A DNA stretch of 64,000 nucleotides from the NCBI GenBank assembly GCA_018806985.1, contig JADANN010000364.1, forward strand, positions 6,007,001 to 6,071,000, in the 5' to 3' direction. Below, in pieces: positions 33,471-45,400 of this stretch; position 1 is the first letter of the stretch; the number at the start of each line of letters is the position of its first letter. Below the pieces are notes generated by a model. It worked only from the letters and a program-made list of their open reading frames with translations. It was not told the DNA's origin and made no database searches. Made by a program: the position numbers and the translations under genes. This DNA is from Angiostrongylus vasorum. Lineage: Eukaryota; Nematoda; Chromadorea; Rhabditida; Metastrongylidae.

Positions 33471-33929
33471 TGTGCGACGTACAGGGGTGTTCGCTCGAAA
33501 TGATGTATATCTTTATATCCTGGAAGGGTTCGAGTGTTTTTTTTTGCTTTTGCATCTTTAAAAAAATATTATGTGAAGTTATGTGAAATATTATGTGGGC
33601 TGGTCTAGAAGGTAAACGCGTGGCGTTCAACTAGCACGAAATACGAAAGTAGAACGTTCCCGAGTATTTACCACAAGTGATCACTGGGCTACGTATATCA
33701 GAAGTAGCTCTTAATGGATCAGCCTGCTGCGAATTTGAAAATTGCCAAATAAATGGAAGGACGCTTGTTCTGGGGTTATGTCAGTTCATGATTCATGTTT
33801 GATCAATACCGAGTACTCCATCCTCTATTCTTTGTGGGTTAACTGACACCTATTTCAGAAAATTGGTAGATTTCCCAGTCTTAACGATCACTCGTCTCCT
33901 TATTTTCATCGCACAACTTCGGTACCTAC

Positions 33930-34062
33930 TTAGATACTTGGATGACCCATCCTCACTGGTTGTGGGGGGCGCCAGCATAATCTCCATTTTTCGGAGTTTT
34001 GTTGGTTAAGCCTCTGCGTTTCCCTGGAGTTCCGAGATCAGCCTGACCAAAGTCTGCCCCCA
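33930..34062 (-). repeat. Family C fragment (tail part)
   Basis: Tail (cttggatgacccatcctcactgg) and about 130 bp of body; the head part is missing. Confidence 0.75.
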
Positions 34063-34784
34063 TCGCACAACAGATGAAGTCAATCCTTGCATCTACTATT
34101 CTCGCTGGTTTCAAGGTTAGTGGAGTACGTTATTATCACGATAAACATGCATAGATTTTATGATGTATTTTTGACCACTGTGTTCTTGTTACATATGTTA
34201 TAAATTTATTAATTGCTAGAAAATCAACTTTATTCTCTCCAAAAATAATGGGGAAGCAACTACAGTCGCAGCAACAGTTACAATCAGCAATCTTTTGGAA
34301 CAAATTCATCAAATAAACAAACAACACGGAGGAACAGTCGTATCTAGGACCACCATTTTACAAGCGTCCTGTTTAATATCCTGAATTTTCCATGGGAAAT
34401 TCGGCAGACATAAAAGAATATATGCCTCAGCCCAACAGAATTTGCCAATCGCCGTCTTTTGAAAATGTCAGTGACAAGACCGCCTAGCTTGTTATCCATC
34501 ACATCGCTTTGACATGCCTTGTCATGTAATAAGTAATCACCAGATTTTTATAGCCGTAGCAATTAAGAAAATCCCGCACTAGAATCCGTGAGGAGTTTCC
34601 ATGCACCAGCCTACCATTCCGTACAAAAAACTTAGCCCGTACGGTCCGCTATCTGCTCTGCTATTCAGTGAATGCTCTATAACCCTTTTCGTACTCGAAG
34701 TATCAGCCTTCCCACATCTGGCTCGCATACGATGAAGAATCAACCTCAATCAGACCAAAATATTAGCCTGAGATAAGGCACGGA

Positions 34785-35410
34785 GATATGTGTGACGGAG
34801 AGGTAGTAGTACTTTCTATTTCCGGATTTTTGCAGTCCGTTCAAAATGCTCGAAAAGTGTTGCACTTCGGTGTTTTTGATTCCCGCCCCAAGATCGTGAC
34901 TGCCACTTCAAAAATATCCCCGTCATGCTTTTCTGCCTTCTGGCCTAGAGCAGTACGTTGTTGTATTTCAAGCTTTCCAACTAGATGTTCCTCTGTGACA
35001 TACAAGGGATCAAATATATTGCAGATTGATTGGCGCCATCAAATCGAAGTCCGGGAGATCTGGAATACTCCTAGTAGTTCAATTTCACACAATGTGGTGC
35101 AACCAAGAACTTCCAGTCTTCTTTCTCCAGATAGAAAGTGTATTTGTTTCATATGAAAAAGGAGCATTGCCCGTAGGTTTATCTCTACTGGATCCTAGAC
35201 GAACTTCCGATTCCGGACGTTTCTCTTTTTTGAGTGAGACGAGGTTCTCTGCTCGGTTACTTGTAACGTAGTTGTGAGACAATGGCGATTCCTAATGTGA
35301 CTATACGAATAGCAGTTCGATGTAATCGGAAATTCTCTTCTAAAAGACTGTGTTAAGCAAGGAGTCGATGAACTTATACAGTTCCTCTCCTTGACAGGGA
35401 TCAAGTAACA
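34785..35410 (-). pseudogene. Penelope-like element fragment (GIY-YIG region)
   Basis: On the minus strand near 35010-34800 the frame reads EEHLVGKLEIQQ..GQKAEKHDGDIFEVAVTILGRESKT, which matches the C-terminal half of the GIY-YIG nuclease seen in the better copy at 43.5 kb. Stops and frame breaks are frequent and the catalytic Tyr region upstream is unrecognisable. Confidence 0.55.
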
Positions 35411-35689
35411 AGTTTGTTGGGATCGTTGTCACATGATAACAATTTACTTGTCGTATCCATTCAGGTTAGTTTTTGCGAACCTCGAAGTAGACACAGTAAA
35501 TCAGGAGTGTTTGCCGAATATCAGGGTCAGAAAATAGATTTCTCCACAAAATTTCCATAAACCTTCGATATACTGTGGCGATACACAGAAGTAGCCATTT
35601 CATGTCGATCACAGTAAAGTGTTTGACCTCACTAAGTGGTCATATACATACAAATGCAGTACAAAATTGAAATAGAATAAAGTGGCATG

Positions 35690-36310
35690 AAGAGACCATG
35701 CAAAGTGCTACGATCAGCACCCAGTTTACGGAAGGCAAGAGGAGCCAAATGATCAGACCCACTAGCTTCGTCATCAGCGCAGCGCAACTCTTCAGGTTCT
35801 TCACTCATTAAATCAACCAAGATTCGGAATTTAGATGGTCTGTTATTATGTTGATGACAAAATCTCTTGCGTGCACGTACTTATGTCTTGCTATACATGG
35901 AAACTTCTTGAGAAGCGTCCCCCACAGAAAATGCTCGTCTGTTGTTTTTCATAGTGTGGGCGAAATCAATAATCTGAAACTTCGGCAATTGGTAATTGGC
36001 AATTCATATTTTGTTTCCATTTGAATAAATCTCCTGAGGATGAGTAGAAATTTGGTGCTGTGATCTCACACAAGGCATGACATATACTGTATATTAATTG
36101 ACGCTCTTTTCGACATGTTAAACACAGCTGTTTCACGTTGCTCGTTTCCAGAGAAACACATGCCATGGGTTAAGTTAAAGGTAAAACATTTAGAAATGAA
36201 ACATTAGTAATAATCACAGAAGAACTTCTTCAAAGTGTGGGCTTACCATCACTCTCGTGCATCATGTTACTCGCTTCTTTTGACAGTGACTTTATGGACC
36301 GACGCTGCAT
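35690..36310 (-). CDS. Possible short host gene, exon structure unresolved
   Basis: The first exon is attractive: ..tttattacag acceptor (36323-36322), 11 bases, then ATG at 36310 encoding MQRRSIKSLSKEASNMMHES and a GTAAGC donor at 36246. Downstream on the minus strand there are open stretches: SSGDLFKWKQN after ..ctcatcctcag (phase compatible with exon 1), EHFLWGTLLKKFP (~35930), and VDLMSEEPEELRCADDEAS (~35815-35700). The joins between these pieces are ambiguous. No family recognised. Confidence 0.3.
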
Positions 36311-36321
36311 GGTGAAAAGTA

Positions 36322-36330
36322 CTGTAATAA
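36322..36330 (-). promoter_or_regulatory. Candidate splice-leader acceptor
   Basis: tttattacag ends 11 bases before the ATG at 36310; this matches the short outron-to-ATG distance usual in nematodes. Confidence 0.35.
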
Positions 36331-36749
36331 ATACAGAAATCCTGGTAAAATAGGATGAAACTAAGCCTAAAGAAGGAGTGCGAGATGCCAGGATAAGGAT
36401 AATTCTATCGTACCTTTTGTCAAAGGTGAGCAGCGGGATCGAAGTGTGACGCGCGTTGGCAAGAATGAAGTGATAAATCGATAGCGGCCCTTAATATCCC
36501 TTAATATAGGGCTCACTGATTGGATGGAGTCAATGAGCTAGGGGCGATTAGATATATCTGCTGGAAAGGCGGATCGAAAGTGGGCGAAGCTCGGCCGCAT
36601 CTCGACAGCCGATTGCAATCGATTGGGAAGAACTCAAGGAATTGGCTAATTTCGCGAGATAACATGTTACCTTAGTGGTTGTCGAAGGTTATACAAGAAA
36701 CCTGAGAAACGTGTCATTGTATTAAAGATGGAGAATACTCTGTAGAAAG

Positions 36750-37280
36750 GTAACTGTCTTAGTTGAGCAGACACATTTTTTAGATTTACGCAACAATTCA
36801 CACAAGAACTTCCAAATGCGCTCTTCGCAAAGGTCTTTGTACAAGCTATTTCATCGCTTTCACATGAAGTTCCTTGTATAAACGCTCTTCTTTGCCCTAC
36901 AGTTCGAGCACTGAATGAGTAGGCGTCAGCTGCATGTGCTTTCCAGCATTTACCCTTCTAGTGAACTATCCGTACAAGCATTTGCGCACTTGCACATGTA
37001 CTTTTCTATAAGCTATTGTATAGGCTTCACGAACTTTCTATGTAGCTCTATCAGATTGTAATAGCTCAGAAACTTTTAGAACTTCTCTTTAAGCCCTGTT
37101 TCTAGTTCCTCTGTCAAAGCCTCATCCATTACAGAAGGAATATAAGCAGCCCATCAGTTAACTTTCGGAGTGTTCGTCCGGTGTTCGTCCATTTCCTCCA
37201 GTTCGTTCAATTCGTCCAACCAATCCGCCTCGTGTACTTCGCTTCTCTGATATTGCATTCTTATTATTGTTACTACGGTT
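36750..37280 (+). repeat. BEL/Pao-type solo LTR, diverged
   Basis: The stretch tgtagctctatcagattgtaatagctcagaaac..tagttcctctgtcaaagcc..attacagaaggaatataagcagcccatc..cgttcaattcgtcc..ttattattgttactacggttgtaaagta aligns with the LTR of the element at 59.9-60.5 kb and with 51.83-52.08 kb. A TATA-like aatataag sits at the expected place. A SINE-B begins right after it. Confidence 0.6.
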
Positions 37281-37290
37281 GTAAAGTACA

Positions 37291-37590
37291 GGGCCCGTGT
37301 GGCGCAGTGGTTGGAGGCGCCACTGCGACATACACGTGGAATCGATCCCCCGCGCCCATAGCCCACCAAGCCTTCCATCCCTCCGGGTTCGGCAAATTGG
37401 TGCCAGACTCGTCTGGGAGGATACCAACCAGCACTGGTCGATACACCGGTAGGCCACCGCGAGTCATTGTAAAGGCCAGATATGAATCCAGTCACCTCGA
37501 AATAATGCTTAATGAAGTCGAATGCATGGCGCATCCCTCAGGGATTGGTCAATGCCGAGAGCTTTATACTTTATCCTTTTGTCACAAAAA
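37291..37590 (+). repeat. SINE-B, full length
   Basis: One of the best copies: gggcccgtgtggcgcagtgg (exact A-box), aatcgatcccccgcgcccata, complete body, tail ctttatcctttt. Confidence 0.9.
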
Positions 37591-37639
37591 CGCTAATGAA
37601 TCGGGTCTATTTCTCAGCACTATGTGGTAGAGTGACGAA

Positions 37640-40600
37640 GATTGAGCAAGTTGGGGTGACCTAGCAAGATCTAGTTTACCCATTAGTGTACTAACTTGGC
37701 ATAACCGACATTAGGAGCAAAATTAGCACCACACTTTTAGTGTGACACTTTTGTTTAAAACATTTCTGGCGGGAAGGTAACGAAAGAGAGCTCTCAAGAC
37801 AAGACAAAAATGGCTGTACTCCTACATGAGCCCACGCGCGCATTAATCAATAAGTTCTCTCGTATCGGTGAACGTGATTTTTCCTGTGCTCTCAGTCCAT
37901 CGGATACCGCGGATGTAACTCTTTGTGATGATAAACGGTGTTTTAACGTTCATTCACTCGTTTGCTGCCATGTCGAATTGTTCGCGTCGGGCGTGCTAGT
38001 CCATTAATCAACAACTCGTCTTAAAAATAATCAGGTATGTGGTTTCCTTTGCAGCCAGTTGACTTAAGAATCTGTTCTAAGTTGAAAACCACTACAGAAA
38101 GAAAGTATGGCAGCTGAGAAAGTCGATATTCAGAGAGGATGGGGGAAAAGTGAGAGTTCTACCTTATTTACGGCGATCACAACTTATTTGAATTCCTTGA
38201 CATGTTGAAGGGGCCAGACGCGCCAGAGCGAAAAATCACAGCTCGCATCGTCACGTTGAAACACTTCAAAACGGGAACCACGAAAACACAAAAGCCATCT
38301 TGAAAGACATTCCATCAGGAATTCCTAGTGAACTTGAAGACGTGTCTATATTATGGCATTTCATTGAAGTGACCTACTCCTTGTTTCCATAATGAGAAGA
38401 TAACGAAATTATCTTGTATATTTGAGTATTTTCTCGTATAGCAGTTTGTAATCCATGTCAATATACCATGCATATGTCAATTTAGCTGCAACTTCGCATA
38501 TTTAAAACCTACGGAAATCCCACGGATTGTTGTAATCTGAATACGTTGTCTTCTGTTTAGATCACTAGCCATCAAGACAAAAAAACTAGAGTAAACCTGT
38601 GCTGCATATTGAGGTAGGAGTGCTGAAAGCCGCTAAAGCAGCGGAGGCAATGCACTTCCATGAGTTAATAGATCACATAGGCATGAGGTATATTTTCAAG
38701 TGATATGGTATGTAACCATTCACTCACCTTTCAGGGGTCGAATAAACCAGGTTATGTGTATATGGTGATGACATTGTTTTTCAAGGATCTACACAAGCTT
38801 AGATCTGAAACATCAGACAAGTGGTTCACCATCAGTACGTCGCTAAGGCTTTCGATGCAATGACTGAAGGTTGGGTGATCAAATCTGTCTTCATCACATA
38901 CAGCTCGATTCCAAACTCTTCATATTAACGGTGTGGGATGAGCACTGATTTCAGCAGCACTCTCAGCTAGTTTTCTTATCTAGGATTGCCATTAACAATA
39001 AGCGTTATGTATTAACAAGATCCTCACAATATTTATTCTTATGTAACATTCTATAAACTGATGTACATCATAACAGAGCAAAGCACTGGAGCTCTAAATT
39101 AACCCCGAAGTTGTAGTGAAGAATCGGAGGTGCAGGATTAGTCTTCGACGCTCGTACTGTACTCGACCGTCAAATCAGATTTGAGTAATTAAAGTGCGAC
39201 GTTCTTACATCGAGGTAAAAACAATGTCAAGTTTATAACCATAAGACCTTATTCAGGTTAATGTTTTACTGTTTTTTCATCGTTCCATGCACGCTGATTA
39301 GACAAATAGAGCAGAATTGAGTTTTCTCAAGTTTACATGCACATGTTTAGTTATGTGATAACGCTTCTTCTGGTTGCGACTCCTTGTTGAAGTCATCACT
39401 TTTGCGAAGGCTTCTAAACAAGACGAGAGCTCAGGCAAAGGTGAGGTTTATTTCTATGTAGGAAACTCTATTTATATGGTAATTCCTATAGCAACTATTC
39501 CCAGAATAGTTTCTATTTTTCCTTCTATATCTAATTCTATCTTTGTATGACTGTATGTTTCGGAAATAAGTGTCGTATCCAGTTTTCTCAAGTTGCCTAG
39601 CAGATGTCGTAGAACGTAAATATCTTGATCCCGTGCTAACGAACTTCGATCGCTATAAACAGTATTGTTATGCAAACCTATTTCTTAGAATCTGAACTTG
39701 TTGTTTGTTATTACTGTCCAAAATTTATCGTGCGTACAATAACAAGAAGTGCATGAGGATGCTTGCGAGAGAAGTCGTCTGCCAGGTGACCTTAGTATAT
39801 TGAGAGGATTTGGAGAGGTAGCCGACGGATGTTTTCGGTAATGATGCTGGACCTGTGCCAAATACCGCCTTCTCCGGAAGCATATAAATAGCTTAGTGAA
39901 TTGCTATCCAGGAACCCCTGTCCGGGCTCGTCCGCTCTTTAGATCCGTACAGTGTTAATCTCGTGTATCACCATTGTACATTATCGCAGTTGTTAAGTCA
40001 TATTGCACATAGTCATTACTGTACATTAGACTCATCATATCATTATTGAATGACAGTTGCGAATTGTACGTTAACTTCGCATCATCGTCACTACGTCACG
40101 TTTCCCACCAGCGCAGTGTATCATCATCATCATCCTGATCCTCATCCTAGTGTCACTGTTTATTGTTTATCAATTGATCTGCGGTGCGTTGTCAGTAGCA
40201 GCGGCTATCCTAAAATGCGTTCTGTCTGCAACGCCATCGGTGGCATGTACCATTCCTCCCACACGGTACGCCATGCGTACAAGGCCGCTGCCCCGCCAAC
40301 TCATGCTGTGTATTTGATAAGCCGCTATAGGCTTCTCATTTCTCAGTAGTTATCATCCTGGACCACGACATTTTAGGCAATGGTGGCACCCATCGATGCT
40401 CAAACTTCACATTGCAGACATATCGTTATCCAATACCAGCCGCCTGACCGCGTTCCTCAGATGACTCATCTCATTCGTAGTCACTTCCACCATCGATGCT
40501 TAGGTAATTTGCTATCCTCATCAATCAGTGTCAAAGTACACCTGACCGCTGTACATATGATCTCTAGCTTAGCCTAGCGCACGGCTTATCTTCATCTGAC

Positions 40601-41247
40601 TGTTCTGTTTTTCCTAGCCTTCGACATCTGGGCCACTATACGCGCTAGTGCGGGCGTCATCATCCGCATACCCTTATTCGTCAGTTATCAAGTTGCTGTT
40701 ATCATAGTACTAATGTTGTAATAGTATTACTTAGAATACTCTTATGCCTTGGTAAGCCTCACTTCACTAGTAGGTACAGCACCTCATAGACTTGAACATG
40801 CCTCATTTATGTGCCAGTAGTTCTCCGTCGGTATTACTGTTGTATTGATGTTGTATTTATGTATTAAACGGTTTAATTACCCAAGTTTGAGATGTCGCTC
40901 CGTGACAACTACGAAAAGTCCCGCGATTCTGCTTAAAGCTAGTGGTTATACGGTGCCGAGAATTGACTTGAAGGCCTATATTCCACCAGCAGCTGCAATA
41001 ATTCCTTATTTCAGAGTGTTACAAGTAAGCGGTTTTATTTTTCGCACAAGATTTCTGCAACTGATCACGCATGCTGTACCATTTTGATGGTTGACAGCGA
41101 TCACTTAAATATGTCCAAATTGAATGCTCAGGTTGATTTTGAATTGCGTTTCCATCCTGCTTTCAGAAATCGAAATTGACGTCTTCAGTATTTCATACAT
41201 CTGGAAACAAAGACTATGCACTTCACATAGGTGTTATACGTGACCTA
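37640..41247. other. No recognised gene
   Basis: Only short, unsupported open frames, for example one at 37810-38007 starting MAVLLHEPTRA. A TATA-like cataaata near 39885 followed by a C/T-rich stretch, and aaaagtcccgcgattctg at 40914, recall LTR sequences, but the rest does not align. Confidence 0.35.
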
Positions 41248-41249
41248 TA

Positions 41250-41617
41250 TACTTGATACCTGATACTTGAATGGCCCGTCTTCACTGGTTGTGCGGGCCG
41301 CAGCATAATCTCCATTTTTCGGAGATTTGCTGGTTAAGCCATTATGGTCTCGAGTCCCGAGGTCAGCCTTGCCAAAGTCTGCCCTAGGTCTTCACCACCA
41401 CAGGCGGTCGCAGCCCTTGTGGATCAGAGGGAGATTTGGCACCATGCTATTTTGATACCAGGACGGTAGTGGATCCTGGTATTGGTTTGCTCTTAGCTAG
41501 GCTTCCTAATGGAAAAGCCGGACTCTTTCTCAGCTTGGGAGACTGTTGGGGGGATGAATCCCCCGCTGTAACACCTCCCACCTACCAGCAACAATGAAGC
41601 GGTAAACCGTTGGGAGG
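41250..41617 (-). repeat. Family C repeat
   Basis: Tail (gatacttgaatggcccgtcttcactgg), body, and head (gaagcggtaaaccgttgggagg); a small deletion near 41570 removes part of the head-proximal block. Confidence 0.85.
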
Positions 41618-41626
41618 ATACATGAT

Positions 41627-41652
41627 ATGTATATGTATACGTATACGTATAC

Positions 41653-41694
<42 letters not shown>
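41627..41694. repeat. (TA)n microsatellite
   Basis: gtatacgtatacg units grading into pure TA, between family C and the kinase fragment. Confidence 0.95.
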
Positions 41695-41697
<3 letters not shown>

Positions 41698-42600
41698 TGT
41701 ATATCTGTATAAAGTCGCGAAACAACCTCATCATTTACGGTTAATAGAAGCCTTTTGTATAGCTACCGCAGCATATCTGCGAGCACGAACAAGTGAGGTT
41801 TCATCCACCAAGTCACCTACGGGTCGTCAATTTGAGTATCTATAATGTTTTTCAAATATAAAAAGATTGAATCTTTTCCGAAAATTTTACAATTCAAAAA
41901 TCCGAAAAAAATTTTGATGAATTCACCATCGATCCAGTTGTTGCAGTCGCAGTTGAAAAGTGTAGAAATTGGCTTTTCTTCGCGAAAAGTTTGCATGAAC
42001 AACGTGGAGCAAATGCGAAAGGTACAAAAAAATCACTACACCTGAAAAGAAACAGTAGAAAAAAGTGGTACATAAATGAGGGCATATTGGAACGATTGTC
42101 GCAGTATTTCATAATCATCATTAAGGCGATTGAAGAGCTCCACAAATTCGGCTACATGTCAAGCGATATAAAACCCAGATATTTCGCTCCAGGATAACGT
42201 TGCAACAGACAGTCCAAACTTATCTGCCTCAACGATTTTGGTCTGTCAAGAAGGTACATTGACAAGGTGAGTTCAAGAGCCTTGAAAGGCGATGAGTGCA
42301 GGAATGCGAGCCTTTAACCTGCAATGATGTGGCAAGTTATCCTGTAAGCTAAGCTAAAGCCTTGGAAAAAATCCAATTTCGATCTTAGACACCACTATTT
42401 CAATCAAACAGGAATTCGAAGTGAACAATAGCGAACAACCAGAATCAGGCTTTACAAGGTAGAAATAGATTAGATTAACGCATCGTCGTGCGAGCTGTAT
42501 TACTGAAATAACTATATTGGATAATGTAAAAGACTTTGTGAAGGGGTCTAGCCAGTAACTCATAAAGAAGCAGTCTTTTTAAACATTCCCACTTTGGACT
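41695..42600 (+). pseudogene. CK1/TTBK-like protein kinase fragment, copy 1
   Basis: The frame ~41991-42320 encodes IIKAIEELHKFGYMSSDIKP, then RYFAPG (the CK1-group catalytic loop, with HRD changed to SSD), a TAA stop (42196-42198), then NDFGLSRRYID with an intact DFG. The flanks, including ~300 bp of non-coding sequence downstream, match copy 2. The N-lobe and the substrate-binding half of the C-lobe are absent. CK1/TTBK-type kinases are greatly expanded in nematodes; this is a decayed fragment of one. Confidence 0.65.
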
Positions 42601-42649
42601 TTTGAGGGGTGATTAAAAATTGCTTATCTGTGTTAACTTAATGTCATCT

Positions 42650-43085
42650 GTCAATTCCCCGTATATTTATATATCTATATAAAGTTGCAAAACAGCTGCA
42701 TCATTTTTAATCTATAGAAGCCTTTCCTATAACTACCGCAGTATATCTAAGGCAACTGAACAGGTGAGGTTTCATCCAGAAAGTGACGAACGTGTCAACA
42801 GTTTGAGTGTTTATAACATTTTGCGAATAGAACAAGATTGAATTTTCTAGCACTTTTTGACATTTTTCGTAAATATGGGTTGCGAAAAGTTTTCGGGAAG
42901 TGTCACAATGCAAAAATTAGAAAAAAACTTTAATCAGTTGAGCACTGATCCATTGTACCCTCATAGTAATAGAGAAACGCTACTTGTGTAGCTCCGTCAA
43001 TTTTCTAGTTATCGAAAAATTATCGCACTTCTGGTAAAAATTATCGTTGTCACAAATGAGTAGAAATGACCAATGTTTGTCATAA
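42650..43085 (+). pseudogene. CK1/TTBK-like kinase fragment, copy 2, 5' part
   Basis: 42665-42850 repeats the beginning of copy 1 (atctatataaagttgcaaaacagctgc..atcattttt..agaagccttt) with moderate divergence. The copy then breaks off at about 43085, and the sequence next expected is found at 45840, beyond the Penelope-like element. Confidence 0.55.
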
Positions 43086-43155
43086 ACTGAAATATGCTTC
43101 TTTCTGCTTCTGTTTAGCAAATACGAGGTGTTATTTTATTTCTTTATTTACGTAC

Positions 43156-43197
43156 AAGCTGACGTTTCGGCGGGATTTCGCCTTCCTCAGAGCCTGG
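43156..43197 (-). ncRNA. Hammerhead-ribozyme-like motif (copy 2) at the Penelope 3' end
   Basis: Minus strand: helix I CAGGCT (43197-43192), CTGAGGA (43191-43185), an unpaired A, helix II GGCG/CGCC around a loop (43183-43170), GAAA (43169-43166), CGTC (43165-43162), helix I' AGCTTG (43161-43156). Helix I has six pairs including one G-T; the core matches the type I hammerhead consensus with a GTC cleavage triplet and a two-base helix III loop. The position at the 3' end of the element agrees with published reports that Penelope-like elements carry hammerheads. Confidence 0.5.
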
Positions 43198-45400
43198 AAA
43201 AGGTCAAGTTGACTGCCGATCTACACGGTCAAACGCCTCCATAACCAAACAGAGAAAATGCTGAACCAAAATTTCAATCGCATTGAACACAGAGCCTTTG
43301 CACACGCACCGCTTTCTATGAGTCTTCCACAAAATATTTCACGTGGAGACCAACCGCACAGAGTTCACATGGAATCGTAATGTACCCATCTCATCAGAAT
43401 AACAGGCTTATATACTGCCCAATATCACGCGTGATAGTGAGGCATTCCTTCCCTGCGGTTCATTTTCGGATTCTTGGAATTGATCCAGAATGCCTCGAGA
43501 ATTTTGCGCGCTTGTGTTCTCGATTCCTGCGCTAGGATCGTAACCCGTACTTCAAAATCTTCTCCGTTATGTCTCTGCGTCCTATGCGTGCCTAGTGGAG
43601 TATTTGGTTTACGTATGCCGACTAGGTGTTCTTTTATACGAACGCAGAGTGGTCTACCCGTTTCGCCAACGTATTCGGTCCCCGCACGCTGTACAAGAGA
43701 TCAGATAAACTGTACCTGAACTCATGCAGTCACCGTCTCTACCATTGGGGCAAATTATACAATTTTGCGTTGCACATAGACGGTCGTATAGGCGGTTACG
43801 AACTAGTTGGCGTCTTAGATTACTCGGTGGCATTTCAGTTATCGTTACCGAATTCTCTAGACCGGCCCTTCTTAAACAGCGTTTTTATAGCTGCACTTAC
43901 TTCATTTGAAATGAAGGGCAGGATAAAGGGGACCTTATTGTCGCTAGAGTTATCGTTGGGGGGGCCTGTGGTTTTCCTCTACATCTATTCCTGAGCTACA
44001 GTTTCGTAGCCATTAAAAATGGCTATTTGCCGCGCCAAGTTCCGGGGCTCCTCTCTCTGCTCCTTTCCTGTGCACACGCTGGTAGCTGTTCGAAACATAT
44101 TTCTCACAGGCGCGCTTTTCGTGTGAGAGGGGTGAGAGGAGTGGTAATGAACCAAGATGTTTTTACTACTTGGCTTTCGATACCATTTCGTAACATAGCC
44201 GTTTTCTGATAGGTTAATTTGCACGTTCAGAAATGGAAGCCAGTTTTTCTTCTTCGTTCAACAGCTCGAAACATTTGTCAATTTCCTCTTGTGTTGGACA
44301 AATGACCAAGCAGTCATCTATATAACTACAGTAGAGTAACGGCCCGAGATCGATTACTGGTGCTTCCACCTTAGACATGAATGCAATGGCAAGGCTTAGT
44401 GCCAGTCGTTGTACCATTGCCAGCACTCTCGTTTGTGCGTAATACCTACCTCTCGGACCATCTGAAGATTGAGCAGTTTAGGCACTCCTTTAAGAGTGTC
44501 ATCAACTGCTTAATCGAGAAGCCATACATGTTTATTGCTCCTTCATGTTGTATAAGGGGGCTCGTGGATGGCTTGCATAGCGGAGTCATAGTCGATCACG
44601 TTTGTATGGAGGGCGGTGACGTCGAAGGACTCCATCACGTATGCGCTGTTGGGCTCCACAGTACGTAGACGATCCAGGAACATTTGAGTGTTCGTTAGAT
44701 GGGCTGGAATGTGTTTCAACAGCTGGGTTAAATATTAGGGTTAAAAAACCATGTTATCCTATCCGTTGGCCCGTCTACGCAGCTAATGATAGGTCTAACC
44801 TTGAACAATGATTCATCGGTATACGCAAGATCATCGCTGGATACTAGCTTATGTTTTTGTAAGCAAGTACAAGACGGGACATGTTGGTAGGTCAACTTTG
44901 AGTTGAGAGATAACTGATGGTTTTAACCCAGCCGCTCTTGCCATTTTAACCCATTCGTTATTTAACTTTCGGTATTGACTTTTAAATTCCTTCTCAGACG
45001 ATGTACGATAAAGGGAAGCATCTTTAAAGTGCTTTTCCGTTATCTCACCATCTAACTGATGGGCAATTACAACGAACTCTTCACCCTTATCACTGACCGA
45101 TAGTCTTATGTTTTTTCGATCTTATCAGCTCTCGTACCTCCCGCATACCACGTTTTTGCATTTCAGTGAGGTTAGAGCAGTATCTCTTTACACGATAGTG
45201 ATTAAGGACCTTGAAAGTTCCATTCGTAAACGTCCGAAATTTAACGTCAACTTCATTATTGGGTTCTTGTTGTATAAAGAACGGTTGAGGAAATGGTGGT
45301 ACTGGTAGTGCCCTTACTTGTTGTTGTTCGCGCCTATTTAGCGCTTCATCCCTAGCTTTTTTTGCTGCGTCTACCTTGAAGTTCATGCAAACTACATGTG
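43156..45400 (-). pseudogene. Penelope-like element (N-terminal domain, RT, GIY-YIG), decayed
   Basis: In minus-strand order: ATG at 45386 and the N-terminal region (MREVRELIRS.., then SDKGEEFVV near 45095); DASLYRTSSEKEFKSQYRKL (~45020); the reverse transcriptase with LHTNV-, QRLALSLAIAFM- and YIDD (44324-44313) boxes and WYRKPSSKNILVHY (~44165); and the GIY-YIG nuclease with EYVGETGRPLCVRIKEHL (43685-43621) and DFEVRVTILAQESRT (~43555). Several frameshifts and stops separate these pieces, so it is dead. The 3' terminus carries the hammerhead-like motif (43197-43156). It is inserted into the second kinase copy. Confidence 0.8.

Larger units (their letters stand above)
32150..33690 (+). repeat. 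Diverged segmental duplicate, copy 2
   Basis: Partner of 27700-28880 (see there). It contains three SINE-A insertions (32470-32615, 32885-33190, 33200-33470) that copy 1 lacks. Confidence 0.6.

Noticed and set aside
34788..35156. 122-codon plus-strand open frame
   Set aside because: It is the reverse-strand shadow of a Penelope GIY-YIG fragment.
35953..35976. IIDFAHT on the minus strand, resembling the inositol-polyphosphate-kinase motif
   Set aside because: Only this single motif fits; the flanks show none of the other family motifs and the frame ends 30 codons later.
37291..37360. tRNA-like heads of SINE-B copies as tRNA genes
   Set aside because: They continue into a conserved 200-bp body present at ten places, which identifies them as SINEs.
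37154..37630. Open frames of 99-149 codons on both strands
   Set aside because: They lie over a SINE-B and LTR sequence; the same peptides recur at every SINE-B copy in the window.
40050..40349. 99-codon plus-strand open frame
   Set aside because: His/Ser-rich, starts in a tandem cat/cac-rich stretch, and shows no domain or splice context.
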